64,000 nt of DNA, taken from positions 104,518,158 to 104,582,157 of the forward strand of contig NC_085139.1 of NCBI RefSeq assembly GCF_024139115.2, in the 5' to 3' direction. This document shows positions 1 to 12,590 of this stretch, in pieces. The position numbers and the translations under genes are program-made. The first letter of the stretch is position 1. Each line of letters opens with the position of its first letter. The notes below the pieces were generated by a model that did not search any database, had not been told where the DNA came from, and saw only the letters and a list, made by a program, of their open reading frames with translations. Source of the DNA: Armigeres subalbatus (Eukaryota > Arthropoda > Insecta > Diptera > Culicidae).

Positions 1-1380
1 AGGATTTGGTGGCTGTTCTTGTTGCTGTAGTTGCTGCTGCTGCCGTTGCTGTTGATTCTGCTGAGTATTAGCGTAAGGTGATTGATGTTTCATTTGTGAT
101 TTTTCAGCTGGATAGATGATTTCACCCTTCTTAAAGTGGATGAAAGATTTTGCACTAGGAGCTGATAGAGCTGCAATTGGATGTTCTGTTGTTATTGGAG
201 GACCAGAAAACTGACTTTTTGCCATTAGCAGTAGTTGCTTGTCATTTGGTTTGTTGTTGCTTTTACTGCGTCGTTCAGGTCGTTTAATCATTTCAGTGGT
301 TCGTTTGACACTCGTCTTGCTAACGATGTTGGTTTTGATATTGCTGCCTTGGGTATTGGTGCTGTTGAGACGATTGTTTTGCATGGAGATGTTCTGCTGA
401 CGCCGTTCATGTTCCAATTTTTTCCAGTCTGGGCTCCACCTACATTTCATTTCCCCACCTTGAAAGCATTTCCAGCCGGGTTCGTTGATATGCGTAGAGC
501 AACTTCCTTTTACTTGAGCATCGGCACTTAGCATTTTTGCACGACGCTCAGCAAAAAGCTCAACAATGGCATTACGCGCCAGTTTATTCTTAGTGGGCGG
601 TGGGGGGTCCGGTTGCAGCTGCTGTTGTGCGCGCTGTTGCAGCGGGGCGATGAGGGGTAGGCTATTATTTTCTGTTAATTCTTCCTCCAGAGTTTTTGGC
701 TGGCTAGCACTGGTTCCCGCTGCATTTAATTGTGGGGCGGATATATTCGCGGACACAAATTTTACTTCGTCGTGAATTTCTTGAAGTTTTGATGCTTGGC
801 TCGATGATGCCAGTGTTTCGGTACTTTTGTTAAAGAACCACGTCATTTTGAAGGCACACAAGCATCTCTTCACATTGATGGTGAATTTTTTGTGACAATG
901 CCGTATTCGACTTACAAATGTTGGCAATTGTTGAGGTCGCACGAGAGTCACACGACTTCATATGTTCACTTAGCGAAGTGCATAAGCGTTCGTTGTTTTG
1001 GTTGGTCGTAGCCAGTACGTTTTAACATCATTGAGCAGGTGCTCAATGTTTTCAAATAACAATGACACTGAAGAAAAGTTCTTTAGGTCAGCCATAATAC
1101 GATGGTTCGCGTCCGTTTGTGTACGAATAGCCTTTATAAGCTCTTCCTGCTGATGTAGCATTATGCGCACGTCGGCCTCTTTCCTTAGAATGTCCTGGCA
1201 GTCCGCACATAAAGGAGCAACAAACGCAGTGATAAGTTCTTCCCGATGTCGTTGAACTCCGATACAGGCTGCATGGAATCGCTTATTGCAGTACTCGCAT
1301 TTCCACAAGTAACGATCGTCGTTTATGTTGCACGATTTAACACCACACGGCATGATTTTAGAAGAAAATAAATTTCTCAC
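1..1380 (-). pseudogene. PHD-finger, Q-rich transposon-type protein, frame-disrupted and cut by the window edge
   Basis: The minus strand opens with an ATG at 1380 and encodes a C4HC3 PHD-like zinc finger near the N-terminus: C12/C17, C28/C31, H36/C39, C58/C61. A helical segment rich in Q, E and K follows (roughly residues 62-125). That frame stops at 970-972 (TAA) and again at 958-960 (TGA). The neighbouring frame is open across this gap (about 990 down to 832) with a plausible helical sequence. The original frame then reopens and stays open from 957 to base 1, about 319 codons, passing a W-rich patch near 420-480 and ending in a Q-rich run at 1-63. I read this as one gene with two compensating frameshifts, or alternatively two exons. 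PHD fingers of this kind occur in insect retrotransposon gag-like proteins, but I do not recognise the family. No host function is claimed. Confidence 0.5.
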
Positions 1381-3174
1381 AACACAGTCGGTTCGATGAC
1401 TCGCGCGCGACGAAAACTTATGTATATTTATAAAAAAGTAAACTTAAACAGTTACTGGCGAAGCACGAGAAGCGCACAACGCGGTTGCGTCATAGAGGTA
1501 GAAAAAAATATATATATACAATTTAAATTGCGGACCGTACCGAAAAGACGTCCACACCTCACGACTGTATGACGGTTACATACGGTACATATGTTGCCTT
1601 ACGGTACATATGGTCTGGTCGGCCTAACTATCGGTCAAAGAATTTTTATTCGTTGTTCTATCTTTTATCTTCCAACATTCTGCGTAGATATTGGCGGAAC
1701 AACATCTAAACAAGCCGAAACTTAACATCACAGTAGCAATAATTAATCCATTAGAAATGCTACTGCTGTTTCCGACTGTGAGAGATGATTACTGAATACC
1801 CAACTACAAAAGTGGCGATTCATGCAGAAACAAAAGACAAAATGTTAATGATTTCGTCAAAGTTGAATTCGCCACGGGTGAAGGTGTGTAACCATTTGTT
1901 GCGACAATTCCAAGGAAACGATGATGGTGCTCTTCTCGAACACAGGTTACCCGTGGCAACCAACCTGTTCCGTTGGTTTGATGGGAAACAATTTTCGAAC
2001 AGAATTTTGCCAGGGCCGTAAATAATACAAAGCAAACAGCTATCCGTGGAAAATTGAAGCCAATTTTTCTAAAATCATTTCAATTCTGGACATTGGAAAT
2101 GGGTAACCTGTAAGAACGAAAAAGGTGTTGGCTTCTCAGACATTTGAATAGAAATCATAATAGGTTGTCTTTTTGAAAGCATTTCACACCCGCAGGGTGT
2201 TCTGATGTTCTGAGTAATCCACTTACAGAGGATCTTTTACCTCAGTGAACATTTCAGTTTGTTAACTTTGCAGGTAATCTGTGAACTAGTTCCAAAGTTT
2301 TCAAAGCACGAATCGTAGAAAAAACAGTAATCAATACAATCTTCTTGCTCCGCAGATCCATGGGAGACAGTAAATTGGCTTTACACGCCTTTTTATTACT
2401 ATTCTGATCCCATTATGTCCTTTTCATTTTCCGACAACGAGACGTACCTTTTTCCACTCTCCTACACCTTATCCTCGCAACAAAGAGAACCGACCCAACT
2501 CAACAATATTCCCATCGCGCACATTTGCTGGCCTTTCGCAGTGTGTTCTTCTCACGTTGCCCAGATTCCGTCAGCAGAGCCTCCTAGGATGCAATCGAGA
2601 AGGCCAATATATCTTAAGGGAAAAAAAACGAAAAATGAAAACAATTGAGTGGCTTTTGGTCAGAGAGTTAGTTTATGGCCTTTCCACTTCGCTCATTCAA
2701 GTGATGCCCACTTCTTCAGAAATTTGTACTAGGAAAAGGTGGCACAATGGACGGGCTAAAAATCAATGAATGAATAAAAAACCCGCTGGATCTGGACTTG
2801 TCCCGGTTATGAATGGGTCAGATCGGGCCAGACAGACCGTCGTCATCCGTTGCTGTGTTGTCTCGGTTGTATCGCGGACTGAGAATCCGGCTCAAATTTA
2901 GTGGTGGGTGAAAATTTCCTCAGAATTTATCGATTTGTATCGACATGTGTCTTTACTCCGTTCAACCATGATTACTGAGAAAGTCGCTTTTGAAGGAGTA
3001 AATTACATCTTGAGGTAATGACAGGTGCAACTAAAACTGAATGACCTATTTTTCGAGGTTTTACATTAGTCAATTTGGGAATCGCAAGTTATTGACAAAT
3101 GGGTATGGTAATGTACTTATATTTTAAACAACCCAACAACATTGCCTCCATCACCACCTCCTTCCGAATTTCCT
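1381..3174. other. Non-coding stretch, no gene seen
   Basis: Only short ORFs without composition bias or motifs occur here. The 77-codon ORF at 2415-2648 and overlapping ones have no recognisable domain. AT-rich patches such as the TA run at 1508-1519 are the only low-complexity sequence. This could be the flank of the element at 1-1380 or unique intergenic DNA. Confidence 0.5.
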
Positions 3175-3229
3175 TAGAATATAATCGTTTTGGCAGAACG
3201 TGAAACAGAGAAAGGACTAAGGATAAAAA

Positions 3230-3312
3230 TACAAAGTAGGTAAGGGACGAACCTGGGATTGAATCCACGATCTCCTGCTTTTGGGGCAGAAGCGGTAGCC
3301 ACTACATCGCAG
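3230..3312 (-). mobile_element. tRNA-derived SINE fragment
   Basis: Read on the minus strand from 3312, the sequence resembles a degenerate tRNA. There is an A-box-like GATGTAGTGGCTACCG, then a paired arm TTCTGC...GCAGGA around a 7-base loop, and a B box GGATTCAATCC close to the GGTTCRANNCC consensus. The acceptor arms do not pair, so this is not a functional tRNA gene. The downstream body could not be delimited. Confidence 0.5.
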
Positions 3313-3728
3313 TGCATATGAATGAAAAAGAATGAATGCAAAGTTGAACATAAAATAATCGGGAGATCAAAGTTGTTGTCAATTGCCAAAAGTTGTAGAA
3401 CGATGAGGTTCACAATTTTCAGTTTTGTCAAAGTCTTTCAAAATATTACATCTTGATTTCGATTACCGAGCTTAGCAACCTCATACATTTTGGTTTACAA
3501 TCAAACAACAGACAAACTCGTTTTCTATTGATTATTTTTTCGAAATTTAAAAACAATGAATATGAACCCTGGGAGAAGATCGGATTTAAGCCTTTCCTTC
3601 CCACGACTTTTTTCAAAGATTTCAAAACGAAGAAATCTCCTTTGAGAAAAATGCTTAAACAAAAGTTATTTGGCATGGCAAAAATTAGTGGAAAACGAAA
3701 ACAAGTTTTTGATAGTTAATCAACAATT

Positions 3729-3969
3729 CTCGGGTACTTTCAAAAGGTATTCAAAAGGACGTATGTGATTTTGTAAACAAAGATTCAAACGTCGATTTGT
3801 CTAATCTGATGGCACTCCCATGCAAACCAACACCACCAACAGGTAGCCGAAGGCTTCCCCTACCTGTCTGTGGTGATGGTTTGCGCGGGAGTATTATCAG
3901 ATTGGACAAACCGACGGTTGAATCTTTGTTTACAAAATCACATACGTTTTTTTTGAATAAGTACCCGAG
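3729..3969. mobile_element. Foldback MITE, copy A
   Basis: A 241-bp palindromic element begins CTCGGGTACTT and ends AAGTACCCGAG. The arms pair over most of their length (about 90 bp each) around a short centre, including the motif CAAAGATTCAAACGTCGA and its complement. A second copy lies at 26032-26262. Copy A carries a small internal duplication near its left end (TTCAAAAGG twice). Short ORFs inside it on both strands are products of the palindrome, not genes. The superfamily is not assigned because the target duplication is ambiguous. Confidence 0.8.
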
Positions 3970-4265
3970 AATCACTAAATTGTTTTCAATAGTTCCACAT
4001 TATTTACACAAAACTGATTATATAAACGGTCTTATAAAGCAATAAACATGTTCCAAATATTGCTTTTGGATTTGGATTTGGAATAGTTTTGGATGAGATT
4101 AAGTTCTGAATTTGGATTGGATTTGCATTGAGTTTGGATAAGATTTGGATTGTATTTAAATTATATTCGGATTGAATTTGGATTAGGATTGGATTTGGGT
4201 TGGGTCAAGGTTGGATTTGGATTGGATTTAGATTGGATTTGGATTTGGATTTGGATTTAGATTCG

Positions 4266-4392
4266 GATTGAATTTGGATTTGGATTGAATTTGGATTTGG
4301 ATTGAATTTGGATTTGGATTGAATTTGGATTTGGATTGAATTTGGATTTGGATTGAATTTGGATTTGGATTGAATTTGGATTTGGATTGAAT
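4266..4392. repeat. 17-bp sub-array inside the satellite
   Basis: About seven successive copies of AATTTGGATTTGGATTG form a local block in the left edge, where an 11-bp unit has gained a hexamer. A shorter block of the same unit recurs around 4632-4690. It marks a local amplification separate from the core decamer. Confidence 0.85.
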
Positions 4393-4408
4393 TTGGATTG
4401 GATTTGGA

Positions 4409-4865
4409 TTGGATTTGAATTGGACTTCGATTTGGATTGGAATTATATTGGATTTGGATTAGATTTGTATTGGATTTGATTTGGAATTGGATTGGAATTG
4501 GATTTGGATAGGATTTGGATTGGATTTGGATTGGATTTGGATTAAATTTTGATTGGATTTAGATTGGATTTGGATTTGGATTGGATTTGGATTGGATTGG
4601 ATTTGGATTTGGATTTAGATTGGATTCGGATTGAATTTGGATTTGGATTAAATTTGGATTTGGATTGAATTTGGATTTGGATTGAATTTGGATTGGATTT
4701 GAATTGGATTTGGATTAGATTTGGATTAGATTTGGATTGGATTTGGATTGGATAAGGATCGGATTTGAATTGGATTTGGATTGGATTTGGATTGGACTTC
4801 GATTTGGATTGGAATTATATTGGATTTGGATTAGATTTGTATTGGATTTGAATTGGAATTGGATT
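4409..4865. repeat. Higher-order duplication in the satellite edge
   Basis: A stretch with several rare variants (GGACTTCG, GGAATTATATTGG, GATTTGTATTGG in the same order) occurs at about 4424-4480 and again at 4794-4850, a spacing near 370 bp. This indicates duplication of a multi-unit block instead of independent slippage of single units. A further rare variant, GGATAAGGATCGG, occurs at about 4750 and 4970. Confidence 0.75.
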
Positions 4866-7796
4866 TGGATAGGATTTGGATTGGATTTGGAATGCATTTG
4901 GATTGGATTTGGATTGAAATTTGGATTGGATTTGGATTTGGATTAGATTTGGATTGGATTTGGATTGGATAAGGATCGGATTTGAATTGGATTTGAATTG
5001 GATTTGGATTGGATTTGGATTTGGATTTGGATTGGATTTGGATTGGATTTGGATTTGGATTTGGATTTGGATTGAATTTGGATTGGATTTGGATTGGATT
5101 TGAGTTTGGTTTGGATTGGGATTGGATTTGGATTTGGATTTGGATTGGATTGGATTTGGATTGGTTTGGATTGGTTTGGATTAGATTTGGATTGGTTTGA
5201 ATTGGTTTGGATTGGTTTGGTTTGGATTGGTTTGGTTTGGTTGAATTTGGATTGGTTGGATTGGTTTGGATTGGTTTGGATTGGTTTGGATTGGTTTGGA
5301 TTGGTTTGGATTGGTTTGGACTGGTTTGGACTGGTTTGGATTGGTTTGGATTGGTTTGGATTGGTTTGGATTGGTTGGGATTGGTTTGGTTTGATTTGGT
5401 TTGGTTTGGTTTGGTTTGGTTTGGTTTGGATTGAATTTGGATTGAATTTGGATTGGATTTGGATTGGATTTGGATTGAATTTGGATTGGATTTGGATTGA
5501 ATTTGGATTGAATTTGGATTGGATTTGGATTGGATTTCAATTGGATTTGTATTGGATTTTGATTGGATTGGATTGAATTTTGATTTGGATTTGATTTGGA
5601 TTGGATTTGGATTTTATTTGGATTGAATTTGGAATTGAATTGGAATGGATTTGGAATGGATTTGGAATGGAATTAGATTGGATTGGGATTGGATTTGGAT
5701 TTGATTTGGATTTTGATTTGGATTTGGAATGGATTTGGATTGGATTTGGATTGGATTTGGATTGGATTTGGATTGGATTTGGATTGGATTTGGATTGGAT
5801 TTGGATTGGATTTGGATTGGATTTGGATTGGATTTGGTTTGGATTTGGATTGGCTTGGATTTGGCTTTGATTTGGATTGGATTTGGATTCGATTTGGATT
5901 TTGATTTGGATTTGGGATGGATTTTGATTGGATTTGGATTGGATTTTGATTGAATTTGGATTGGATTTGGATTGGATTTGGATTGGTTTGGATTGGTTTG
6001 GATTGGTTTGGATTGGATGAGGATTGGTTTGGGTTGGATTCGGATTGGTTTGGATTGGTTTGGATTGGTTTGGTTTGGATTGGTTTGGTTTGGTTTGGAT
6101 TGGAATGGTTTGGTTGGTTTGGATTGGTTTGGATTGGTTTGGTTGGTTTGGATTGGGTTTGGATTGGTTTGGATTGGTTTGGATTGGTTTGGTTGGTTTG
6201 GATTGGTTTGGATTGGTTTGGTTGGTTTGGATTGGTTTGGATTGGTTTGGATTGGTTTGGATTGGTTTGGATTGGTTTGGATTGGTTTGGATTGGTTTGG
6301 ATTGGTTTGGATTGGTTTGGATTGGTTTGGATTGGTTGGATTGGTTTGGATTGGTTTGGTTGGTTTGGTTTGGTTTGGATTGGCTTGGTTTGGCTTTGGT
6401 TTGGATTGGTTTGGATTCGGTTTGGATTTTGATTTGGTTTGGGATGGTTTGATTGGTTTGGATTGGTTTTGATTGGTTTGGATTGGTTTGGATTGGTTTG
6501 GATTGGTTTGGATTGGTTTGGATTGGTTTGGATTGGATGAGGATTGGTTTGAATTGGTTTGGATTGGTTTGGATTGGTTTGGATTGGATTTGGATTGGTT
6601 TGGTTGGATTGGTTTGGTTTGGTTTGGTTGGAATGGTTTGGATTGGTTTGGATTGGTTTGGATTGGTTTGGATTGGTTTGGATTGGGTTTGGATTGGTTT
6701 GGATTGGTTTGGATTGGTTTGGATTGGTTTGGATTGGTTTGGTTGGTTTGGATTGGTTTGGATTGGTTTGGATTGGTTTGGATTGGATTTGGATTGGTTT
6801 GGATTGGTTTGGTTGGTTTGGATTGGTTTGGATTGGTTTGGATTGGTTTGGATTGGTTTGGTTGGTTTGGATTGGTTTGGTTGGTTTGGATTGGATTGGT
6901 TTGGATTGGTTTGGATTGGTTTGGATTGGTTTGGATTGGTTTGGGTTGGTTTGGATTGGTTTGGATTGGTTTGGGATTGGTTTGGATTGGTTTGGTTGGT
7001 TTGGATTGGTTTGGATTGGTTTGGATTGGTTTGGATTGGTTTGGATTGGATTGGTTTGGATTGGTTTGGATTGGTTTGGTTTGGATTGGTTTGCGTTGGT
7101 TTGGATTGGTTTGGATTGGTTGTGGTTTGGTTTTGGTTTGGATTTGGTTTGGTTTGGTTTGGTTTGGATTGGATTTGGATTGGATTTGGATTGGATTTGG
7201 ATTGGATTTGGATTGGATTTTGATTGGATTTGGATTGGATTTGGATTGGATTTGGATTGGATTTGGTTTGGATTTGGTTTGGATTTGGATTGGATTTGGA
7301 TTGGATTTGGCTTGGATTTGGTTTGGATTTGGATTGGATTGGATTTGGCTTTGATTTGGATTGGGTTGGGATTGGATTTGGATTTGATTTGGATTTGATT
7401 TAGATTTTGATTTGGATTTGGAATGGATTTGGATTGGATTTGGATTGGATTGGATTGGATTTGGATTGAATTTGGATTGGTTTTACATTGGATTTGGATT
7501 TGGATTGGATTTGCATTGGATTTGGATTGGATTTGAATTGGATTTGGATTGGATTTGGATCGGATTTGGATTAGATTTGGATTGGAATAAATTGGATTTG
7601 GATTGGATTTGGATTGGATTTTGATTTGGATTTGGAATGGATTTGGATTGGATTTGGATTTGGATTGGATTTGGATTGGATTTGGATTGGATTTGGATTG
7701 GATTTGGATTGGATTTGGATTGGATTTGGTTTGGATTTGGATTGGATTTGGATTGGGTTTGGATTGGATTTGGATTGGATTTGGATTGGATTGGAC

Positions 7797-10700
7797 TGGT
7801 TGGATTGGTTTGGATTGGTTTGGATTGGTTTGGATTGGTTTGGATTGGTTTGGATCTGATTTGGATTGGTTGGATCGGTTTGGATTGGTTTGGTTTGGTT
7901 GGATTGGGTTTGGTTTGGTTTGGATTGGTTTGGATTGGTTTGCGTTGGTTTGGTTTGGATTGGTTTGCGTTGGTTTGGATTGGTTTGGATTAGATTTGGA
8001 TTGGATTGGATTGGTTTGGTTTGGTTTGATTTTGGTTGGTTTGGTTTGGTTTGGATTGTGTTTGGAATGGTTTGATTGGTTTGGATTGGTTTGGATTGGT
8101 TTGGATTGGTTTGGATGGGTTTGGATTGGTTTGGATTGGTTTGGATCCGATTTGGATTTGATTTGGATTGGTTTGGATTGGTTTGGATTGGTTTGGATTG
8201 GTTTGGATTAGATTTGGTTGGTTTGGATTGGTTTGGATTGGTTTGGATTGGTTTGGTTGGTTTGGATTGGTTGGATTGGATTGGTTGGTTGGTTTGGATT
8301 GGTTTGGTTTGGTTTGGATTGGTTTGGTTGGTTTGGATTGGTTTGGTTGGTTTGGTTGGTTTGGATTGGTTTGGATTGGTTTGGTTGGTTTGGATTGGTT
8401 TGGATTGGTTTGGATTGGTTTGGTTGGTTTGGATTGGTTTGGATTGGATTGGTTGGATTGGTTTGGATTGGTTTGGTTGGTTTGGATTGGTTGGATTGGT
8501 TGGATTGGTTTGGATTGGTTTGGATTGGTTGGATTGGTTGGTTGGTTTGGTTGGATTGGTTTGGATTGGTTGGATTGGTTTGGATTGGTTTGGTTGGATT
8601 GGTTTGGATTGGTTTGGTTGGTTTGGATTGGTTTGGTTGGTTGGATTGGTTTGGATTGGTTTGGATTGGTTGGTTTGGTTTGGTTGGATTGGTTGGTTTG
8701 GTTGGTTTGGATTGGTTTGGTTGGTTTGGATTGGTTTGGTTGGTTTGGTTGGTTTGGATTGGTTTGGATTGGTTTGGTTGGTTTGGATTGGTTGGATTGG
8801 TTTGGATTGGTTTGGATTGGTTTGGTTGGTTTGGATTGGTTTGGATTGGTTTGGATTGGTTTGGATTGGTTTGGTTGGTTTGGTTGGTTTGGTTGGTTTG
8901 GATTGGTTTGGATTGGTTTGGATTGGTTTGGATTGGATTGGTTGGATTGGTTTGGATTGGTTTGGACTGGTTTGGATTGGTTTGGATTGGTTTGGATTGG
9001 TTTGGATTGGTTTGGATTGGTTGGATTGGTTGGGATTGGTTTGGTTTGATTTGGATTTGGTTGGGGTTGGTTTGGATTGGTTTGGATTGGTTTGGATTGG
9101 TTTGGATTGGTTTGGATTGGTTTGGATTGGTTTGGTTGGTTTGGATTGGTTTGGATTGGTTTGGTTGGTTTGGTTGGATTGGTTGGTTTGGATTGGTTTG
9201 GATTGGTTTGGTTTGGATTGGTTTGGATTTGGTTTGGATTGGATTGGATTTGGATTGGTTTGGTTTGGTTGGTTTGGTTTGGTTGGTTTGGATTGGTTTG
9301 GATTGGTTGGATTGGTTTGGATTGGTTGGATTGGTTGGATTGGTTTGGATTGGTTTGGTTGGTTTGGATTGGTTTGGATTGGTTTGGTTGGTTTGGATTT
9401 GGATTGGTTTGGATTGGTTTGGATTGGTTTGGTTGGTTGGTTGGATTGGTTTGGATTGGTTTGGATTGGTTTGGTTGGTTTGGTTGGATTGGTTTGGATT
9501 GGTTTGGTTGGTTGGATTGGTTTGGATTGGTTTGGTTGGATTGGTTTGGTTGGATTTGGTTGGTTGGATTGGTTTGGATTGGTTTGGATTGGTTTGGTTG
9601 GTTTGGATTGGTTTGGATTGGTTTTGGATTGGTTTGGATTGGTTTGGTTGGTTGGATTGGTTTGGTTGGTTGGATTGGTTTGGATTGGTTTGGATTGGTT
9701 TGGATTGGTTGGATTGGTTTGGATTGGTTGGATTGGATTTGGATTTGGATTGGTTTGGATTGGTTTGGATTGGTTTGGATTGGTTTGGATTGGTTTGGAT
9801 TGGTTTGGATTGGTTGGTTGGTTTGGATTGGTTTGGTTGGTTTGGATTGGTTTGGATTGGTTTGGATTGGTTTGGATTGGTTTGGATTGGTTTGGTTGGT
9901 TTGGACTGGTTTGGATTGGTTTGGATTGGTTTGGTTGGTTGGTTTGGATTGGTTGGTTGGTTGGTTTGGATTGGTTTGGATTGGTTTGGATTGGTTTGGA
10001 TTGGTTTGGTTTGGTTGGATTGGGTTTGGTTTGGTTTGGATTGGTTGGGTTGGATTGGTTTGGATTGGTTTGGATTGGTTTGGTTGGATTGGTTGGTTTG
10101 GTTGGTTTGGATTGGTTTGGATTGGTTTGGATTGGTTTGGATTGGTTTGGATTGGATTGGTTTGGTTTGGTTTGGTTTGGATTGGTTTGGTTGGTTTGTT
10201 TGGATTGGTTTGGATTGGTTTGGTTGGTTTGGATTGGTTTGGATTGGTTTGGTTTGGTTTGGATTGGTTTGGATTTGGTTTGGTTTGGTTTGGATTGGTT
10301 GGTTGGTTGGTTTGGATTGGTTTGGATTGGTTTGGTTTGGTTTGGTTGGATTGGTTGGATTGGTTTGGATTGGTTTGGATTGGTTTGGATTGGTTTGGAT
10401 TGGTTTGGTTTGGATGGTTTGGATTGGTTTGGATTGGAATAAATTGGATTGGATTTGGTTGGTTGGATTTGGATTTGGATTTGGATTGGTTTGGTTTGGT
10501 TGGTTTGGATTGGTTTGGTTGGTTTGGATTGGTTTGGATTGGTTTGGATTGGTTGGTTTGGTTGGTTTGGTTTGGATTGGTTTGGTTGGTTTGGTTGGTT
10601 TGGATTGGTTTGGATTGGTTTGGTTGGTTTGGATTGGTTTGGATTGGTTTGGATTGGTTGGATTGGTTTGGATTGGTTTGGTTGGATTGGTTTGGATTGG

Positions 10701-12590
10701 TTTGGATTGGTTTGGATTGGTTTGGTTTGGTTGGATTGGTTTGGATTGGTTTGGTTGGTTTGGATTGGTTTGGATTGGTTTGGTTGGTTGGTTGGTTGGA
10801 TTGGTTGGATTTGGATTTGGTTTGGATTGGTTTGGATTGGTTTGGATTGGTTTGGATTGGTTTGGATTGGTTTGGATTGGTTTGGATTGGTTTGGATTGG
10901 TTTGGATTGGTTTGGATTGGTTTGGTTGGTTTGGTTGGTTTGGATTGGTTGGTTGGATTGGTTGGATTGGTTTGGTTGGTTTGGATTGGTTTGGTTGGTT
11001 TGGATTGGTTTGGTTGGTTTGGTTGGTTGGATTGGTTTGGTTGGATTGGTTGGTTGGTTTGGATTGGTTTGGATTGGTTTGGATTGGTTTGGTTGGTTTG
11101 GATTGGTTTGGATTGGTTTGGATTGGTTTGGATTGGTTTGGATTGGTTTGGATTGGTTTGGTTGGTTTGGTTGGTTTGGATTGGTTTGGATTGGTTTGGA
11201 TTGGTTTGGATTGGTTGGATTGGTTTGGTTGGTTTGGATTGGTTTGGATTGGTTGGATTGGTTTGGATTGGTTTGGATTGGTTTGGATTGGTTTGGATTG
11301 GTTTGGATTGGTTTGGTTGGTTTGGATTGGTTTGGATTGGTTTGGATTGGTTTGGTTGGATTGGTTGGATTGGTTTGGATTGGTTTGGATTGGTTTGGAT
11401 TGGTTTGGATTGGTTTGGATTGGTTTGGATTGGTTTGGATTGGTTTGGATTGGTTTGGTTGGTTTGGATTGGTTTGGATTGGTTTGGTTGGTTGGATTGG
11501 TTTGGTTGGTTGTGATTGGTTTGGATTGGTTTGGATTGGTTTGGATTGGTTGGATTGGTTTGGTTGGTTTGGATTGGTTTGGTTTGGTTTGGTTTGGTTG
11601 GATTGGTTTGGTTGGTTTGGATTGGTTTGGATTGGTTTGGATTGGTTGGTTGGATTGGTTTGGATTTGGTTTGGATTGGATTGGTTTGGATTGGTTTGGT
11701 TGGTTGGTTTGGTTGGTTTGGTTGGATTGGTTTGGATTGGTTTGGATTGGTTTGGATTGGATTTGGATTGGTTTGGATTGGTTTGGATTGGTTTGGATTG
11801 GTTTGGATTGGTTTGGATTGGTTTGGATTGGTTTGGATTGGTTTGGATTGGTTTGGATTGGTTTGGATTGGTTTGGATTGGTTTGGATTGGTTTGGTTGG
11901 TTGGATTGGTTTGGATTGGTTTGGATTGGTTTGGATTGGTTTGGATTGGTTGGTTGGATTGGATTTGGATTGGTTTGGATTGGTTTGGATTGGTTTGGAT
12001 TGGATTGGGATTGGTTTGGTTGGTTTGGATTGGTTTGGTTGGTTTGGATTGGTTTGGATTGGTTTGGATTGGTTTGGATTGGTTTGGATTGGTTGGTTGG
12101 TTGGATTGGTTTGGATTGGTTTGGATTGGTTTGGATTGGTTTGGATTGGTTTGGATTGGTTTGGTTGGTTTGGATTGGTTTGGATTGGTTTGGATTGGTT
12201 TGGATTGGTTTGGTTGGTTTGGATTGGTTTGGATTGGTTTGGATTGGTTTGGTTGGTTTGGATTGGTTTGGTTGGTTTGGATTGGTTTGGATTGGTTTGG
12301 ATTGGTTTGGATTGGTTTGGATTGGTTTGGATTGGTTTGGATTGGTTTGGATTGGTTTGGTTGGTTTGGATTGGTTTGGATTGGTTTGGATTGGTTTGGA
12401 TTGGTTTGGATTGGTTTGGATTGGTTTGGATTGGTTTGGATTGGTTTGGATTGGTTTGGATTGGTTTGGATTGGTTTGGATTGGTTTGGTTGGTTTGGTT
12501 GGTTTGGATTGGTTTGGATTGGTTTGGATTGGTTTGGATTGGTTTGGATTGGTTTGGATTGGTTTGGATTGGTTTGGTTGGTTTGGATTG
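7797..12590. repeat. Homogeneous decamer core of the satellite
   Basis: This block is dominated by GGATTGGTTT (10 bp), interrupted by GGTTGGTTT (9 bp) forms. GG dinucleotides recur every 5 bp, so the series GG-N3-GG-N3-GG-N3-GG is continuous on the + strand. A rare variant GGAATAAATTGG at about 10437 is also present at about 7586, just outside the core, which suggests a segmental copy over about 2.85 kb. Confidence 0.9.

Noticed and set aside
3751..4045. Antisense ORF pair of 74 and 82 codons
   Set aside because: Both come from the palindromic MITE; the same happens in copy B at 26045-26308.
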